From contig JBANSL010000003.1 of NCBI GenBank assembly GCA_037127255.1, positions 22,716,314-22,780,313 of the forward strand: a DNA stretch of 64,000 bases, written 5' to 3'. This DNA is from Persicaria tinctoria. Lineage: Eukaryota > Streptophyta > Magnoliopsida > Caryophyllales > Polygonaceae. A model generated the notes under the pieces. That model was not told the origin of the DNA, did not search any database, and saw nothing but the letters and a program-made list of their open reading frames with translations. Positions 20,067 to 31,944 of the stretch are shown piece by piece (the stretch's first letter is position 1; every line of letters starts with the position of its first letter). The translations under genes were made by a program, and so were the position numbers.

Positions 20067-20677
20067 TGTTGGGTTTGTGGAAGTCCTACGTTGAAAAATA
20101 AGGGGAAAATCAAACCAAAATACAAGGAAGGGGGAAATCCTAAACAATGGCTTAAGCTTTTGTGTAAAATTGTGGATTCCGACCTTATAACCAAAAACAA
20201 AATAAACCTGATACGACTCTCGATTTGATACAACTTGGCTCGGGATTCTCGGAATCTCACATGGTATCAGAACAGGTCCCGGAATCTCACATGGTATCAG
20301 AGCAGGTCCGAGTCAGGTCGATTTTCCTGGCTTCGGGATAGGCGATTCAGATGCCGAACCCCGTCGTAAAAACCAAAAAAAACGGGCGAGCTATAAAGAG
20401 ATTGAGAGTCTCGACCCGGGAGAGAAAAAAAAAAGATTTCAAGTGTCGACCCGATCCAGGCGGTTCGCACTTGAGGGGGCGTATTGGGATTGTGGGAGTC
20501 CCACATTGAAAAATAAGGTGAAAAACCAAACCAAAATATATGGAAGGGGGAAATCCTACACAATGGCTTAAGCTTTTGTGTAAAGTGGTGGATCCCGACC
20601 TTATAACCAAAAACAAAATAAACTCGACACGACTCTCGATTTGATATGACCCGGCTCGAGATGCTCGGAATCTCACA
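20067..20677. mobile_element. Complete TRIM (terminal-repeat retrotransposon in miniature), 611 bp
   Basis: Two LTRs of 195 and 196 bp (20067-20261 and 20482-20677) begin TG/TA and end CTCACA. They are flanked by the 5-bp target duplication GAGAT (20062-20066 and 20678-20682). Directly after LTR 1 is a primer-binding site (TGGTATCAGAACAGG), complementary to the 3' end of initiator tRNA-Met. Directly before LTR 2 is a purine tract (TTGAGGGGGCG). The 220-bp interior has no coding capacity, so the element must have been mobilised in trans. A 30-bp tandem duplication repeats the LTR end plus primer site (20251-20280 and 20281-20310). Confidence 0.9.
20262..20306 (+). promoter_or_regulatory. Duplicated tRNA-Met primer-binding site of the TRIM
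   Basis: TGGTATCAGAACAGG at 20262 and TGGTATCAGAGCAGG at 20292 are two copies of the minus-strand priming site, 30 bp apart. The second copy matches the canonical TGGTATCAGAGC form better. Confidence 0.8.
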
Positions 20678-20884
20678 GAGATTCCAAAGGATTGTGCTAT
20701 ATACTCCCCTTTTAGACTTTAATTTTTGTAAAAAAAATACATGGACTTTTAGGGTTGTAGGGTAATTATTGAAAAATATTCTCTATATTTGAATGAATAG
20801 ACTCTAGGAAATCATTAGTAAAAATGGCTAAAATCATTTAAATTTTTTTTAAAAAAAATTATAGCCCTTTATCTTATACCCTAA

Positions 20885-21304
20885 GACCATCCGCAAGACC
20901 GCAACCATAAGGTTACCTCTTATCCAATTTTTTTCATCTCTCCCTATAATATTTTAACAACTCATTTATTTTTTCCTTTAAATAATTTTTCACTTTATCA
21001 ACTTCTTTCTTTAAGGTTTTCATATTTTTACTCCACAACCATGAGTTTACCTCATTCTTTTTTTTCCCCATTTATTTATACCCACTATTTGAGTATATGA
21101 TTTCCACAAATCATAATATTATTAGCTAAATAAAAAACATAAAAATAAATAAAGCAAAATGCTTTTGCACATGGTCCAATGCACTTCCTACCTCTCCACA
21201 CTAAGGTAACCCCTTTCCCCTCTTTACCTTAAGGTTTTGCCTACAACCATGGGGTTACCTTTTAACAACCTTAAGGTGAGCAAAACTCATGGTTGCTCAT
21301 GCTC
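20885..21304. mobile_element. PIF/Harbinger-type MITE, 420 bp
   Basis: The left end GACCATCCGCAA and the reverse complement of the right end GAGCATGAGCAA are similar, and both are followed by a CAACCATRAG motif. TAA flanks both ends (20882-20884, 21305-21307). The interior repeats AAGGTTACC / GGTTACCTT. No ORF. Confidence 0.65.
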
Positions 21305-21611
21305 TAAGGGCGTATGATAGAAAAACCGTAAAAAAAAATACACAGATGGATCTTAGATCCGTCCATTATTAAAAAAAAAAAGACAAGGGAAAATCTAATG
21401 TGTAGCATTGCAGCTTTTTTCTCTCTTTTTTTCCCTTCGTCCGTGTATTTGTAATTAAAAATTTGTTGTACAATTTGTAATTTTTTTTATAACGAACGGA
21501 TCTAGGACCCGTCCATATTTTTTTTTAAAAAAAAAGTTACAATGGACGAATCTATGGTCCATTATAAGGAGTGCATATAACACCTATCATGGGTGCATAT
21601 AGCCACCCTAA
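21305..21611. other. Short AT-rich spacer with an imperfect inverted repeat
   Basis: GATGGATCTTAGATCCGTCC near 21343 and the related AACGGATCTAGGACCCGTCC near 21495 are similar copies around a T-rich centre. It may be a further small MITE remnant. Confidence 0.3.
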
Positions 21612-22874
21612 GAGCATTTGCATCGCTAGTCTGCAACCCAATAGGGTTGCTTAGACCATCCACACATGAGCATCCCTCCATGTTCTTAATGTCCAAGTGT
21701 AGAAAAGACAAAATAATATTGTAGTTGTCAGACTTAGGATAATGACAACAGATTTTTCGCTTCCATAAGCACTAGTGTGGAGAGCAATTTGCAAAGGGTG
21801 GTACACGTTTCAAGAGGTCAAATCTCTTCCATTCATCACGTGAGTGTGCAGTAGGGAAACAAATTTGGAAATTGGTGATTTGTTCCACATAAATTATATT
21901 TGAAGGAATTAAAACAAATCTTAAAATTGGTATTATTTATTATATGACGTTATTAAAAAAATTATAAAAAAATATATTTGAATATATCTTAATTTTATTT
22001 ACCCATAAAGACCAATTTTGCATATATTTGAGTTAAAAAAAATACAATTACGTTGGTATAATTAATAATGATTATATATAAGCTAAAATTAGTAATAGTT
22101 AATAATTTTTTTTTTCTATATACAGTGGCACTCCCGTATCATACATTCATAATCATTCAATGAAGTGTTTTTTTTCTTGATCAACTACAAGTCCCACTTT
22201 TCAAGCCAAAATTGATCTGAATCAAGATCCACTAAACTTTCCTCAAAGCTTCTTCGATATAATGTCTTAAATCTTAATACAATCAATATAATCCAATTCC
22301 GAGTCATTTTGACCCAAAACATCCCTCCTTGAATGAGCACCCTCATATCCATCCACAACTTGATACCCAATCTCCTATAATATGTGGTACACAAGAGAGC
22401 TTCACAACCTACAATCCGCAAGATGATGTGCAAGAAGAAGAAGTCGATGAGGATCTCCTGTATTTGATGAAGTCTTGCATGGAAGAGCCCCAAAGGCAAA
22501 TTTTGTTATCAATGGGCATGAGTCAACTTGTAAGGAAGTGGAGCGTGCATTTGATGTTTTACAACAACGTTTTGCTATTATTCGTCAACCAGCACTTGTT
22601 TGGGACTTGAATTTGCTTGGAAAAATAAAGACGACATGTATCATATTGTATAATATGATTGTGGAAGACGAACGTGAAACCCACCATCTACATATTCACA
22701 TTGCTGAGTTTGACTGTGTACATGAGCTAGAGCCACCTACTACAGGAATACCGACCAGTATGAACATCTTCTTAACTAATAAACCCACCATCTACATATT
22801 CTTCCTGCATGTTTGTATTTTAATATTAGTAGGTTGCTTAACATTGGGGTTAAGCAACCCTATTGCAACTGCTT
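21612..22874 (+). mobile_element. PIF/Harbinger element with transposase relic
   Basis: Ends GAGCATTTGCA and TGCAACTGCTT (reverse complement AAGCAGTTGCA) are imperfect TIRs flanked by TAA (21609-21611 and 22875-22877). Both sides also carry an AATAGGGTTGCTTA motif internally. The interior encodes a fragment of a Harbinger transposase near 22460-22690. Deletion of most of the transposase makes it non-autonomous. Confidence 0.75.
22460..22695 (+). pseudogene. Harbinger (DDE_Tnp_4-like) transposase C-terminal fragment
   Basis: In the frame of the ORF starting at 22475 the product reads KEVERAFDVLQQRFAIIRQP, then a segment ending CIILYNMIVEDERE. This is the conserved final part of plant Harbinger transposases (consensus VERAFGVLQ.RFAIVR...CIILHNMIVEDER). 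It contains the last acidic residue region of the DDE catalytic core. The upstream catalytic part is absent. Confidence 0.8.
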
Positions 22875-22879
22875 TAAGA

Positions 22880-23575
22880 CCATATGTAAATGAGATAATT
22901 TAATTGAGTGTTTTCCTTCTTCTTTTTTTTTAAAAAAAAAGAATATTCAAACTGACACTCATGTGTGTCTTGTAGTAGATACAAAATGGAAAAAATAAGA
23001 CACTCTCCTAACACCCACACTGAATACAACAAGACTTTTTTTTACTTTTTTTTAAAATCTAAGACACCCACCCTATAAGGTGCTCTAGGATACTGGTTGA
23101 TAGAAAATATAACCAAATATCAATGACACTTGATATTAGATTTTAGATTCTTTTCGATCCATAGGTTAATATTTTTCCAAATTTTTTTAATACTGTATTA
23201 CTTTTCCATATTCACTTATATATTTAATAGAGATTCTTTTCCTTAATAGTAACAATCATTCGAAATTTAGAACTAAGAAACCCTAACCCAAAAAACAACA
23301 GCTGCCTCCATCAACTTCAACCCATGAATCCGATCCAATCAAACTTAATTGCGAAACCGAATTTTATAATGTAAAACTCCATGCTACCAGGTGAGATACA
23401 CAAAGAGCTACATCAAATAAATAGATCAGTTTTTTTTAATAAAGATAATTTATAAAAACAGATTACTGGATGAGACAAAAGACGTAAAAGAAATGAAGAT
23501 GGTCGAGTAGGAATACACAAAACCAAAGGCGTGAATAAACGGGGACTTTCGCATATTCAGTTTGAAAGAGACAAC
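22880..23575. other. AT-rich intergenic DNA
   Basis: No supported gene. The text near 23275-23345 resembles a 5' leader (CCCTAACCC, then Pro/Thr-rich codons), but there is no ORF. Confidence 0.3.
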
Positions 23576-23580
23576 CTTAC

Positions 23581-23749
23581 CTTATCAACATCCTCAAAGG
23601 TATTTGGTCTTGCCCCTAGAAGATTTAAATCCGCACCACCAATATCCTCCACATTCTTTGGCACTTTGAGGTGGTAGGCCTCTATTGCATCTTTAGGAAA
23701 GTCAACCGATGCGATGATCGTATTGCCATACTCCTCTGTCGTCGCCTTT
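23581..23749 (-). pseudogene. Orphan 169-bp exon-like segment, gene not recognised
   Basis: Read on the minus strand, a canonical acceptor (CCTGTCCTAG) precedes the segment and a canonical donor (GATAAG/GTAAGG) follows it. One frame is open throughout and protein-like: EEYGNTIIASVDFPKDAIEA, then HLKVPKNVEDIGGADLNLLG and ARPNTFEDVDK. No neighbouring exons could be found on either side. It is probably a fragment of a host gene moved by a transposon or left after deletion. I do not recognise the family. Confidence 0.45.
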
Positions 23750-24189
23750 CTAGGACAGGAAACTCTGCATTTGCACTAGCAAGGATGTCATTTGAATGGT
23801 GGTCTAGCAGAGTTTAGCCACATCAAAATCATTACTTGTATAAAAAAATTATTAGAGGATTATTATGCTTTACTACTTGCAATTCACATTATTAGTATTT
23901 TCATTAATGAAAATTATATGGACAATCCTCATTCGGGAGTTACAAACCTTCCTTCGGGGTTTATAAATAAGCTCCACCCCTTGTGGCTAGGCAACTTGTC
24001 TCGACTTGCCATTGATTTGGTCGAACGTCGAAAGATTAAGGGAAATCCTCCCCTCCCCACGTCGTGGTGGGTTGGTTATCAGCACCCCATTAGGGCGTTT
24101 GTCTCTCTCCACCACCATAATCGCCTCCCCCCTCATAAATCCACAAGCTGATTGATTACCAAAATTCCCAATTTTGGGAATTTTGGCGA

Positions 24190-24760
24190 TGGAAATATTC
24201 GATCTCTCTTTCTACAGGGAGCCCTAACCCCAATTGGGATCTCACCTCCGTCGGACGGATGCTAATTGCCATCTCCGCTCATCTCGGCGTCCTCGCTCTT
24301 CTCCGGCGGCACCGGTCTGTCAAATCGCACTCCGATGGACCACCTTCTGTCTTCCATCGCCCGATCCAAAACCCCCCATCACTAGTCGGGGGTTTTTCAA
24401 TCAATTTCTTAGCCTCCTTCCTCGGGGTTGTCTTCCCGCTGTGGTCCGCCTTCAGCTGTGCTGCCTTGGTGACGGCTATTCCCCGCGGGCTTCGGCGATG
24501 GTTGACCCTGGCTTGTTCAGCCTCCTCTTGCGTCCCCTTCCTCCTCCCTGCCCAGTCGAGGCCCGTTAAACCCCCAATATGTTCCCTCTCGGTCCGCCGT
24601 TTGCCTTGTTCCGTTGGTGGCTTCCGCTATGCTCGGTGCCGTGCCTGGCTCGCCCTCGTCTTTGCCCTGTGCCGCACCTGGCGGGCTGGCCTGTTCTCGC
24701 CGGTTGCCATTTACTATTTCTCACTTGCAAAAGCTTCAATTGATAAAAAATAATAATAAT
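24190..24760 (+). other. GC-rich block with retroelement-like (TAA)n tail
   Basis: A GC-rich, Pro/Ser/Arg-coding-like stretch ends in TTCAATTGATAAAAAATAATAATAATAA near 24735-24761, a tail typical of non-LTR elements. Several overlapping ORFs exist, but none has a domain. It may be a 5'-truncated LINE/RTE 3' region. Confidence 0.3.
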
Positions 24761-24764
24761 AAAA

Positions 24765-25895
24765 CACACACATATCTTCCTTTGGGCCCAAGACTTTACT
24801 CATTTGCGCTCAAGGATGTTGGCCCATAGTTTATTTGTATTTTATTTTGAAATTTTTAAATAAAATACAAATAAATTAGGAAAAATAATTAATAATTAAT
24901 TTCAAGGAATTTATTTTATTATAAATCCCTTGTATATTTTTAATATAATCCTGCAATTGTATCAAACTTCGCTTGTACGAGCGTGTACTAAATTCCGTTA
25001 GGGCTGATTAAATTTCGATAGGGTTTCTTGGTGCTCTTTGTTCCGGCGGTGTGCGGCTCTGCGGTGGCGTGGCTTGGCGATCTTTTTCATGGATTTGGTG
25101 TCTGGCTGTCGGAGTTGGGATATGTTGGAGCCATGACAATGTGTTTCGTGGTGTCTCCACTACTCGAATTGATTGCTTCCATTCCATGGAGTTTCGTCCT
25201 GATTGCCCATGGATGATCGATTGATCGGGTTCTGATGTATCGCTGGTCTACGGTTCCGCTTCAGGGTGGAGCTTGACTTCGTTCATCGTCTTCGGCCACG
25301 TCCTGTTTGGTTTAGATCTGCTTGGTTTCGTTTTTGCAGAGTGTGTTTTCTTGAGTTTGCACCGTTTTATTTTGTTGTATGTTTAACTTTTGGATGGTTC
25401 TCCGATTTGTCAACTTAGCCGACCCTTGAGTTAAAGATATGTTTAAACTCGAATTCTTATCTAATAAAAAACACACACTAGATTTTCGGGTTAAACCCGA
25501 CCCACTTTCTCGGTTCGGGTTAGGTATTGCCGGTTATAGACATAGCCAGTTAGCCACTACCAGTCTACAACTGCAAATCGGTAAATATCTTGCAATTTTT
25601 TTTTTTATCGATACAGCACTAGTACCACTTTCCACTGCAAAGCCCACGAGTAAAAACCTTCCAATTGGTTCCTCAGCTTTGAAACCCATAAAATTCTAGG
25701 GTTTATCTTTGTTCAATTTCAGATATACAGTATAATTTATATATTCCTCTTTCTAAATTGTCTCACGGCGATCGCTCTAAACAAGCGACTGGTCTTATCT
25801 TGTGATTCTGACACTCGTATGTTGTACTTGTATCCCTCGTCAAACCCCTAAATCTCGATCGAACCGGTTGAATCAGGAGAATATCTAACCGGATA
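24765..25895. other. Region upstream of the GH123-like gene
   Basis: 24765-25010 is AT-rich. 25020-25390 is GC-richer and reads like a decayed retroelement 3' region without a clear frame. 25400-25895 should contain the promoter and leader of the gene starting at 25900. No TATA box could be assigned with confidence. Confidence 0.3.
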
Positions 25896-25899
25896 GAAA

Positions 25900-28800
25900 A
25901 TGGAGAATGCAGGTTTGTGTCTGAATCATCTTTGCAATTTCATTTGATTTTTCTCATTTGGATTCATTTTTCCGTAACTGATTCATTCGTTTATTATTTG
26001 GTCGGAACCAACTTCAGCGGAATTTTATGATCGTTTTGGCATTAGCAATTCTATTGTTAGCTTGTTGCTACGTTCGTGGTTTTCTTGCTTGAGGATTTTT
26101 GTTATTGAGCTATCCGAGCATCAGGAATTAGCTGATCCTGTTTCATCTGATGCCCTATTAATATTATAGACAGTATTTGATTGCATTATTGATGAATCAT
26201 GGTGCTGTTACTGATTTAGGCAAATGTTACTCTGTTGGTGGATTGGAGATTTCCAAATTTCACATGTATGAGTTAGCTGTAGCTTCTTGGATGTGATCGG
26301 ATGTATTAATTTTCAGTTATGTGATTTCTTGATGAGTTTGTCTGTGATACAACTTGGTTTCATTTTTGCAGGCAGTCTCCAGGAGATAACGGTGCCACCA
26401 GTTGAAGGTGTAGCAGGAGGAGGGACATCTTATGGATGGGGTGATAGCGGCTTCCATGCTTCATCTTCATTGAAAGGGACTATTGATCCATCTGTTGTTC
26501 CATCAGCTGACTTGCTTCACGTCTGGTGCATGCCCAATACAACAAATGTTGGGTCTCAGGAGATGCCTAGAAATTTAGAGCAAGTGCGTTCCTCTATCTC
26601 ATAATTGCTTGGTTTACCCAAACAGCCAATTTTAAAATGTTTCCAGTTCTTCTTGGATGAGTAAATGGCGGAGAATTATAGATCTGTGTACTCAGTGAAG
26701 TCCTCCTAGTTTCTGAATACTACTAGAGAAAACGTTGTAATAGGTTGGTATTGCCCTAATGCCAGCTAACTCTAAATGATCATATTCGTGTGGATGGGAT
26801 GGGGTTACTGAAATCTCGTTGTTGTGATGAATTATGTTCTTCATGACAGGCAGAAGCATGCATCGTTGATCTCTCAAATAGGGATTGACTGCTTGCCTGC
26901 TTGGAATATGACATAATATGTTGCCGCATAGTGTAGATGCTACAAAGATGGTTGAATGAATGATATAAAAAAATGCCTTTGTCTAATATTCCACGCAATA
27001 ACAATAGCTATATTTCATTGCTTCTTGTCGAGTCTTTGATGGTATAATCTCATAATAAGGTCCTTACTAGGTTCTATTTAAGGTAGGATTTTTCATGCTC
27101 GGTATGTGTGTGTATGTGTATATATTGTTTCCTTGATGTGGATGTTGTGTGATCTTCACTCTTCGTGACTTTGCATACTTAATATCTTCTTTCAAATGAG
27201 TTGATGGATTGTTTATTGTAGGTAAAACTCTTGGCGGCTAAAAATGAGAGGGAGAGTGTACAAATTGCGATACGGCCTAAAGTTTCATGGGGTGCTCAGC
27301 ATATCGCTGGTGTTGTGCAAGTGCAATGTACTGACTTATCTTCTGTGACTGGGGACAGGTTAGTGTTTTTCCATTTGGATGCTGTGGTGGTTACTACTTT
27401 CATTTTTTAACATGTAGTTAGGGAACCTTTGACATTTAATTGATTTGTCAAATGCACTTGCCAAGTTAGATTATCTTGTTGTTCATAACGTAAAACTTCA
27501 TATGGATATCCAAGTATCCAACTATTTGCTTGCTTATGGTTTATTTTTACAGGCTGCTTCTTGGTAAATCTTTGACAATACGCCGTGTAGTACCCATCTT
27601 AGGGGTTCCAGATGCACTTGTGCCTCTTGATCTTCCAGTCTCCCAGATAACTTTACTTCCGGGGTAATTTATGTGAAATGCATATCGTTACTTGTTTTAC
27701 AGCTTGGATTGGACAAACATGAGAAGCCTATTTCTATGTTTCTGACAGAATAATATCTTAACTGCAGAGAAACAACAACTCTTTGGGTTTCTTTTGATAT
27801 TCCTAGTGAACAGCCCACGGGAGTGTATGAAGGAGAGATTCTCATCACTGCTGTTAAGGCCAATGAAGAGTGATTCTCTATCTTTTTACTCAATTCAATT
27901 ATTAAAATTGTTTTTCCGTCTGTCAAATTTTCTTCACAATCATGTTTTCTCCATCCCTTGTCAAGTTTCACTATTGTGAAGGATGATATATATATTTAAG
28001 TACACGTATGATAATGCTATTAACTAATAAATCATAAGATTGTTTTGAAAAGAACTATTTAGTCTCAAAAATGAAAGTTTTGATGTCTTATTGTATCATA
28101 TGTGAAGATGCTCTTGTTGACAATAGCTAAGAGGAGTATTTTTTTTTATATATCTTGACATTTTTTCAAAGTTTTTATATGATTTATGTCTTATTCAGTT
28201 TCTATTATGAATTGATTGTGACTTATTACAGATCTACAGGACAATGTATGGGCAAATCTGAGAAGCACCAACTTTACAGGGAGTTAAGGAGCTGTCTTGA
28301 TATCATTGAACCTATTGACGAGAAGTCATTGGAAGAAGTGGTGAGCTTTTCTTATGCCAAAGTAAAGAAGCAAGAGAAAATGCTAAATAACTTTGCAATC
28401 TCATCTTCTCTGGTCTCCTTATTTGATACTTATACTAGTTTTTTTGGTATCTAGGTTGAAAGAGTCAAATCTGCCACATTGAACCTTAGACAAGTTCTTC
28501 TATCACCTCCTTTTTCTGAGTTGTTTTCAGAAAATGATGCAGGTGATATGATGGATGAAGATGCTACTTCTAGTCGTGCAATCCGTGTGAAGATAAGTCT
28601 GACAGTATGGGACTTTACGCTTCCAGCGACTCCTTCACTTCCTGCTGTGTTTGGTGTATCCTGATTTTTGTAGTTAAAATTATGTCATACTGCTTTCTCC
28701 TATACATAATTTGCAATACTTGTTTCCCCTTTGGATTATAAGTTCAGCCAACCTCTATATGTTGTACTGATTCTTCATGCATGTTTTGGATACTGAGTGC

Positions 28801-31800
28801 TATATAGTTCACATCATTAAATCTTCCTGTCGACTGATATATTTTCATTTATTTATCTTGCGTTATTATTGCCTCTGAGGCTTATCATCAGCTACCAGCT
28901 TTTTATCTCATGCTTGCATAGTTCCATTTCTAAGACTAGTATGAGTATGACATATGAAGTATTACATCCTTTGAATCCTTTGTAGATGCTGTTGGGCATT
29001 CCATGTCTCTAGCCGCTTTTTTAGTGTCTATGCAAGTGCAACCTATTTCTTTGACTATAGTTTAGATTTCCGATACTGTTATCGAGGATCGCTGGGGTGT
29101 TGAACATGGAAGTCCTGAGTGGTTTGAGGCATTAGATCAGCAAGTCAAGTGGCTTCTTCAGTTCAAAATTAGTCCTTACTTTTGTAGATGGGCTGATGGC
29201 ATGCGTGTTCTGACATATACATCGCCTTGGCCAGGTAATCTTTCAAATTTGGCAGGTTTCTATGGAATGAAAGGAACATATATATGACTCGAATCTTGCT
29301 GATTTCTTTATTATATTATTCTAATGCATTTCATGTTTCTTTTATGTATGACTTTTATCTGGAGTTACCAAGCAGAATATGCTTGATCACTTTCTATATC
29401 TAGTGCTTGATCACTTACTATTGATTATACATTGGCAAAGGACATATCGACGCTCATGTGTTTACATGATCATTTATATTACGTAGTACTAAATAAGAAT
29501 AACTACTCATCTGTTTGTTTTTTTTTTTTGTCTGCCTTGTAGCAAATCACCCAAAATCAGATGAATATTTTTCAGACCCACGCTTGGCAGCATATGCTGT
29601 TCCTTATAGGCCAGTTCTTTCAAGGTAGTTTGGTAACCTTGTACTGTTTTTTCCATTAGTTTGGCTCCATTTTAAGACAGTTTCTTTGTGTTCTAGTGAT
29701 GAAGCTGGGCCAAGTTACCTGCAGAAGGAGGTTGAAATTTTGAAGACAAGAGCTCATTGGAGAAAAGCTTACTTCTACCTTTGGGATGAGGTGCTGAAGT
29801 TGTTCTGTTTACCATGTTTATTGTTTAGGCCCTTTAGGGTCTTATGTTTTGACCTGTGGTGTATAGTATAAGCTGAAATATGGAGGCAGATTTGAACCAT
29901 AGAGGACATATTATCTTTCCTGTCATCCATATGTGAGGTGCTGAAGCTGTTCTATTTACCATATTTATTGTTTAGGCCCTTTAGGGTCTTATGTTTTGAC
30001 CTGTGGTGTATAGTATAAGCTGAAATATGGAGGCAGATTTGAACCATAGAGAACATATTATCTTTCCTGTCATCCATATGTGAGGGTTCAGTGATATTCA
30101 GTCTCTAATATTCTCGATTATCTTCTGGCAGCCATTAAATGTGGAACACTTCAACTCTATACGCACAATGGCTTCTGAGATTCATGCATATGCACCTGAT
30201 GCTCGCATTCTGACTACCTACTATTGTGGTGAGTGTCTTCTGAGTATATGGTTTACCTGTTTCATGAATTTAACTTCTTCTAAGAAGAGTTTCTTTTTGT
30301 AGGGCCAAGTGATGCCCCTCTAGCACCTAACACATTTGAGGCTTTTCTCAAAGTTCCAAAGTATCTCCGTCCATTCACTCAAATTTACTGTACAAGGTAC
30401 GTTTGCATTAGATCCTTTTTAGGTTTTTGGGTAGTAATATTGCCTAGGAAAAACCAGACATAGGTATTTGTAAAAGATTTGTAGGAAATAGATGCTTTTG
30501 CATTTATAGAGTGTACTTTCATATTTCAATTGCCTGTCTCTTCTCAATTTATGTGCACCTGAATTCGAAGAACTTCATGAAGATGCATCAGTGTTTTCTT
30601 GTCCTGATTTTTTCCCCTCCCACCTCACTGGACCATATCAGATTCATATTTTGTGGTAACTACTAATGAAATCTCCAATGAATCTAACCAATATTTGCTG
30701 TGTTACTCTGCTTTATAAGTTAGTCTAGATTATATTGAATCTAGTGTAATTGCATCCATGATAGGATTCATGGGGGTATCTCTTCAGCAGTGCATGTTAA
30801 TTTGGACGTGTGATCATTTCTGTATTGCTTAATCATCTGGAATCTGGGTATTGTGATATAAACCTGCAGTGAATGGGTGCTTGGTAACCGGGATGATTTG
30901 GCCAAAGATATTATAGCAGAATTAGAACCAGATAATGGAGAGGTAAGAGGTTTTTTTTTCATGGTTCCAAGAATTGACAGTCTCTTATCTCTTGATTCTG
31001 CTTTGGGCAACGGGTTTTTGAATTGGATTAGAGTAGCACAATTCACTTCTTTTCATATGAATCCTGCTGATTTGAGAAAAACTTACTGTAAAGATTTTTG
31101 TTTCTTCTACATCTGAGTCAGCATATTTTCACATGAATTTCTTTCCTTGTGGAGCACATGAGAAGGGTTTGATATATCTTTATTACAATTTGGGTTTGAT
31201 GTTAAATTTTTTTACTTCTAGCCCATGAGATATAATGTGCAGTCCCACACTCCCCACACCTTTAATTTCTTCAATCCGATTTTTTTCCCAACCGCAATGT
31301 CATTTGCAGGAATGGTGGACGTATGTGTGCATGGGTCCATCTGATCCTCAGCCTAACTGGCACCTAGGGATGCGAGGTACACAACATCGTGCAGTGATGT
31401 GGCGTGTATGGAAGGAGGGAGGAACTGGCTTTCTCTACTGGGGCGCCAATTGCTATGAAAAAGCCACTGTTGCTAGTGCAGAGGTAAACTGCACTTTTTT
31501 TTGATAGCCATGTCTTTCGCATGTTTGTATTACTAAATCCTTCATCGTTGTCAATTCATTTCTCAATTGGAACTGGCAGATAAAGTTTCGCCGTGGCCTG
31601 CCTCCAGGAGATGGTGTCTTGTACTACCCGGGTGAGGTGTTCTCATCATCACATGAACCAGTTGCTTCACTTCGATTAGAGCGCATCCTTAGTGGCTTGC
31701 AGGTACATTTTACTTATGCAAATAAGCAAGTCCAAATTCAGGGGCCTTTCACCTTTTAACTAAAAAATTTTCAGGATATTGAGTACTTGAAGCTTTACGC

Positions 31801-31942
31801 GTCAATGTATGGGCGAGCAGAGAGCATCTCGCTACTGGAACGGACAGGAGTGTACGCAGGTCCAGAGCGTTACACAATGGAGCACCTTCCTGTAGACATG
31901 ATGCGAGGTGAAATCTACAGCAAATGCAGCAGATCTCTCTGA
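25900..31942 (+). CDS. GH123-like glycoside hydrolase (DUF4091 protein), 652 aa, 16 exons
   Basis: The exons are 25900-25912, 26372-26583, 27222-27358, 27553-27663, 27768-27869, 28232-28340, 28455-28655, 29066-29234, 29543-29624, 29697-29790, 30132-30228, 30303-30396, 30870-30942, 31310-31483, 31580-31702 and 31775-31942. All introns are GT-AG, the phases agree, and the total is 1959 nt. The N-terminal half looks like a beta-sandwich domain (residues about 75-230). The C-terminal half is the DUF4091/GH123 catalytic domain: RWADGMRVLTY, YFYLWDEP, then WTYVCMGPSDPQPN, FLYWGANCYE. Asp409-Glu410 in WDEP match the acidic pair used in GH123 beta-N-acetylgalactosaminidases (substrate-assisted hydrolysis). 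The plant protein's true substrate is unknown, and no signal peptide is seen. The gene appears intact. Confidence 0.85.
29791..30084 (+). repeat. 147-bp tandem duplication at the start of intron 10
   Basis: Two nearly identical 147-bp units (29791-29937 and 29938-30084) lie directly after exon 10. The duplication copies the donor context, so GAG/GTGCTG occurs at both 29791 and 29938. Use of the second donor would add sequence with an in-frame TAA (GTA TAA), giving a truncated product and probably nonsense-mediated decay. Confidence 0.9.
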
Positions 31943-31944
31943 TG

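Noticed and set aside
20297..20676. Two minus-strand ORFs of 88 and 109 codons
   Set aside because: They run across the TRIM LTR and interior, which is non-coding by structure.
22185..22499. 104-codon minus-strand ORF
   Set aside because: Shadow over the Harbinger element; the transposase relic is on the plus strand.
24234..24829. Overlapping ORFs of 71-164 codons in GC-rich DNA
   Set aside because: No domain, several frames open at once, and the segment ends in a retroelement-like (TAA)n tail; I do not call a gene.
26287..26604. 105-codon ORF as a separate gene
   Set aside because: It is exon 2 of the GH123-like gene read through its flanking introns.
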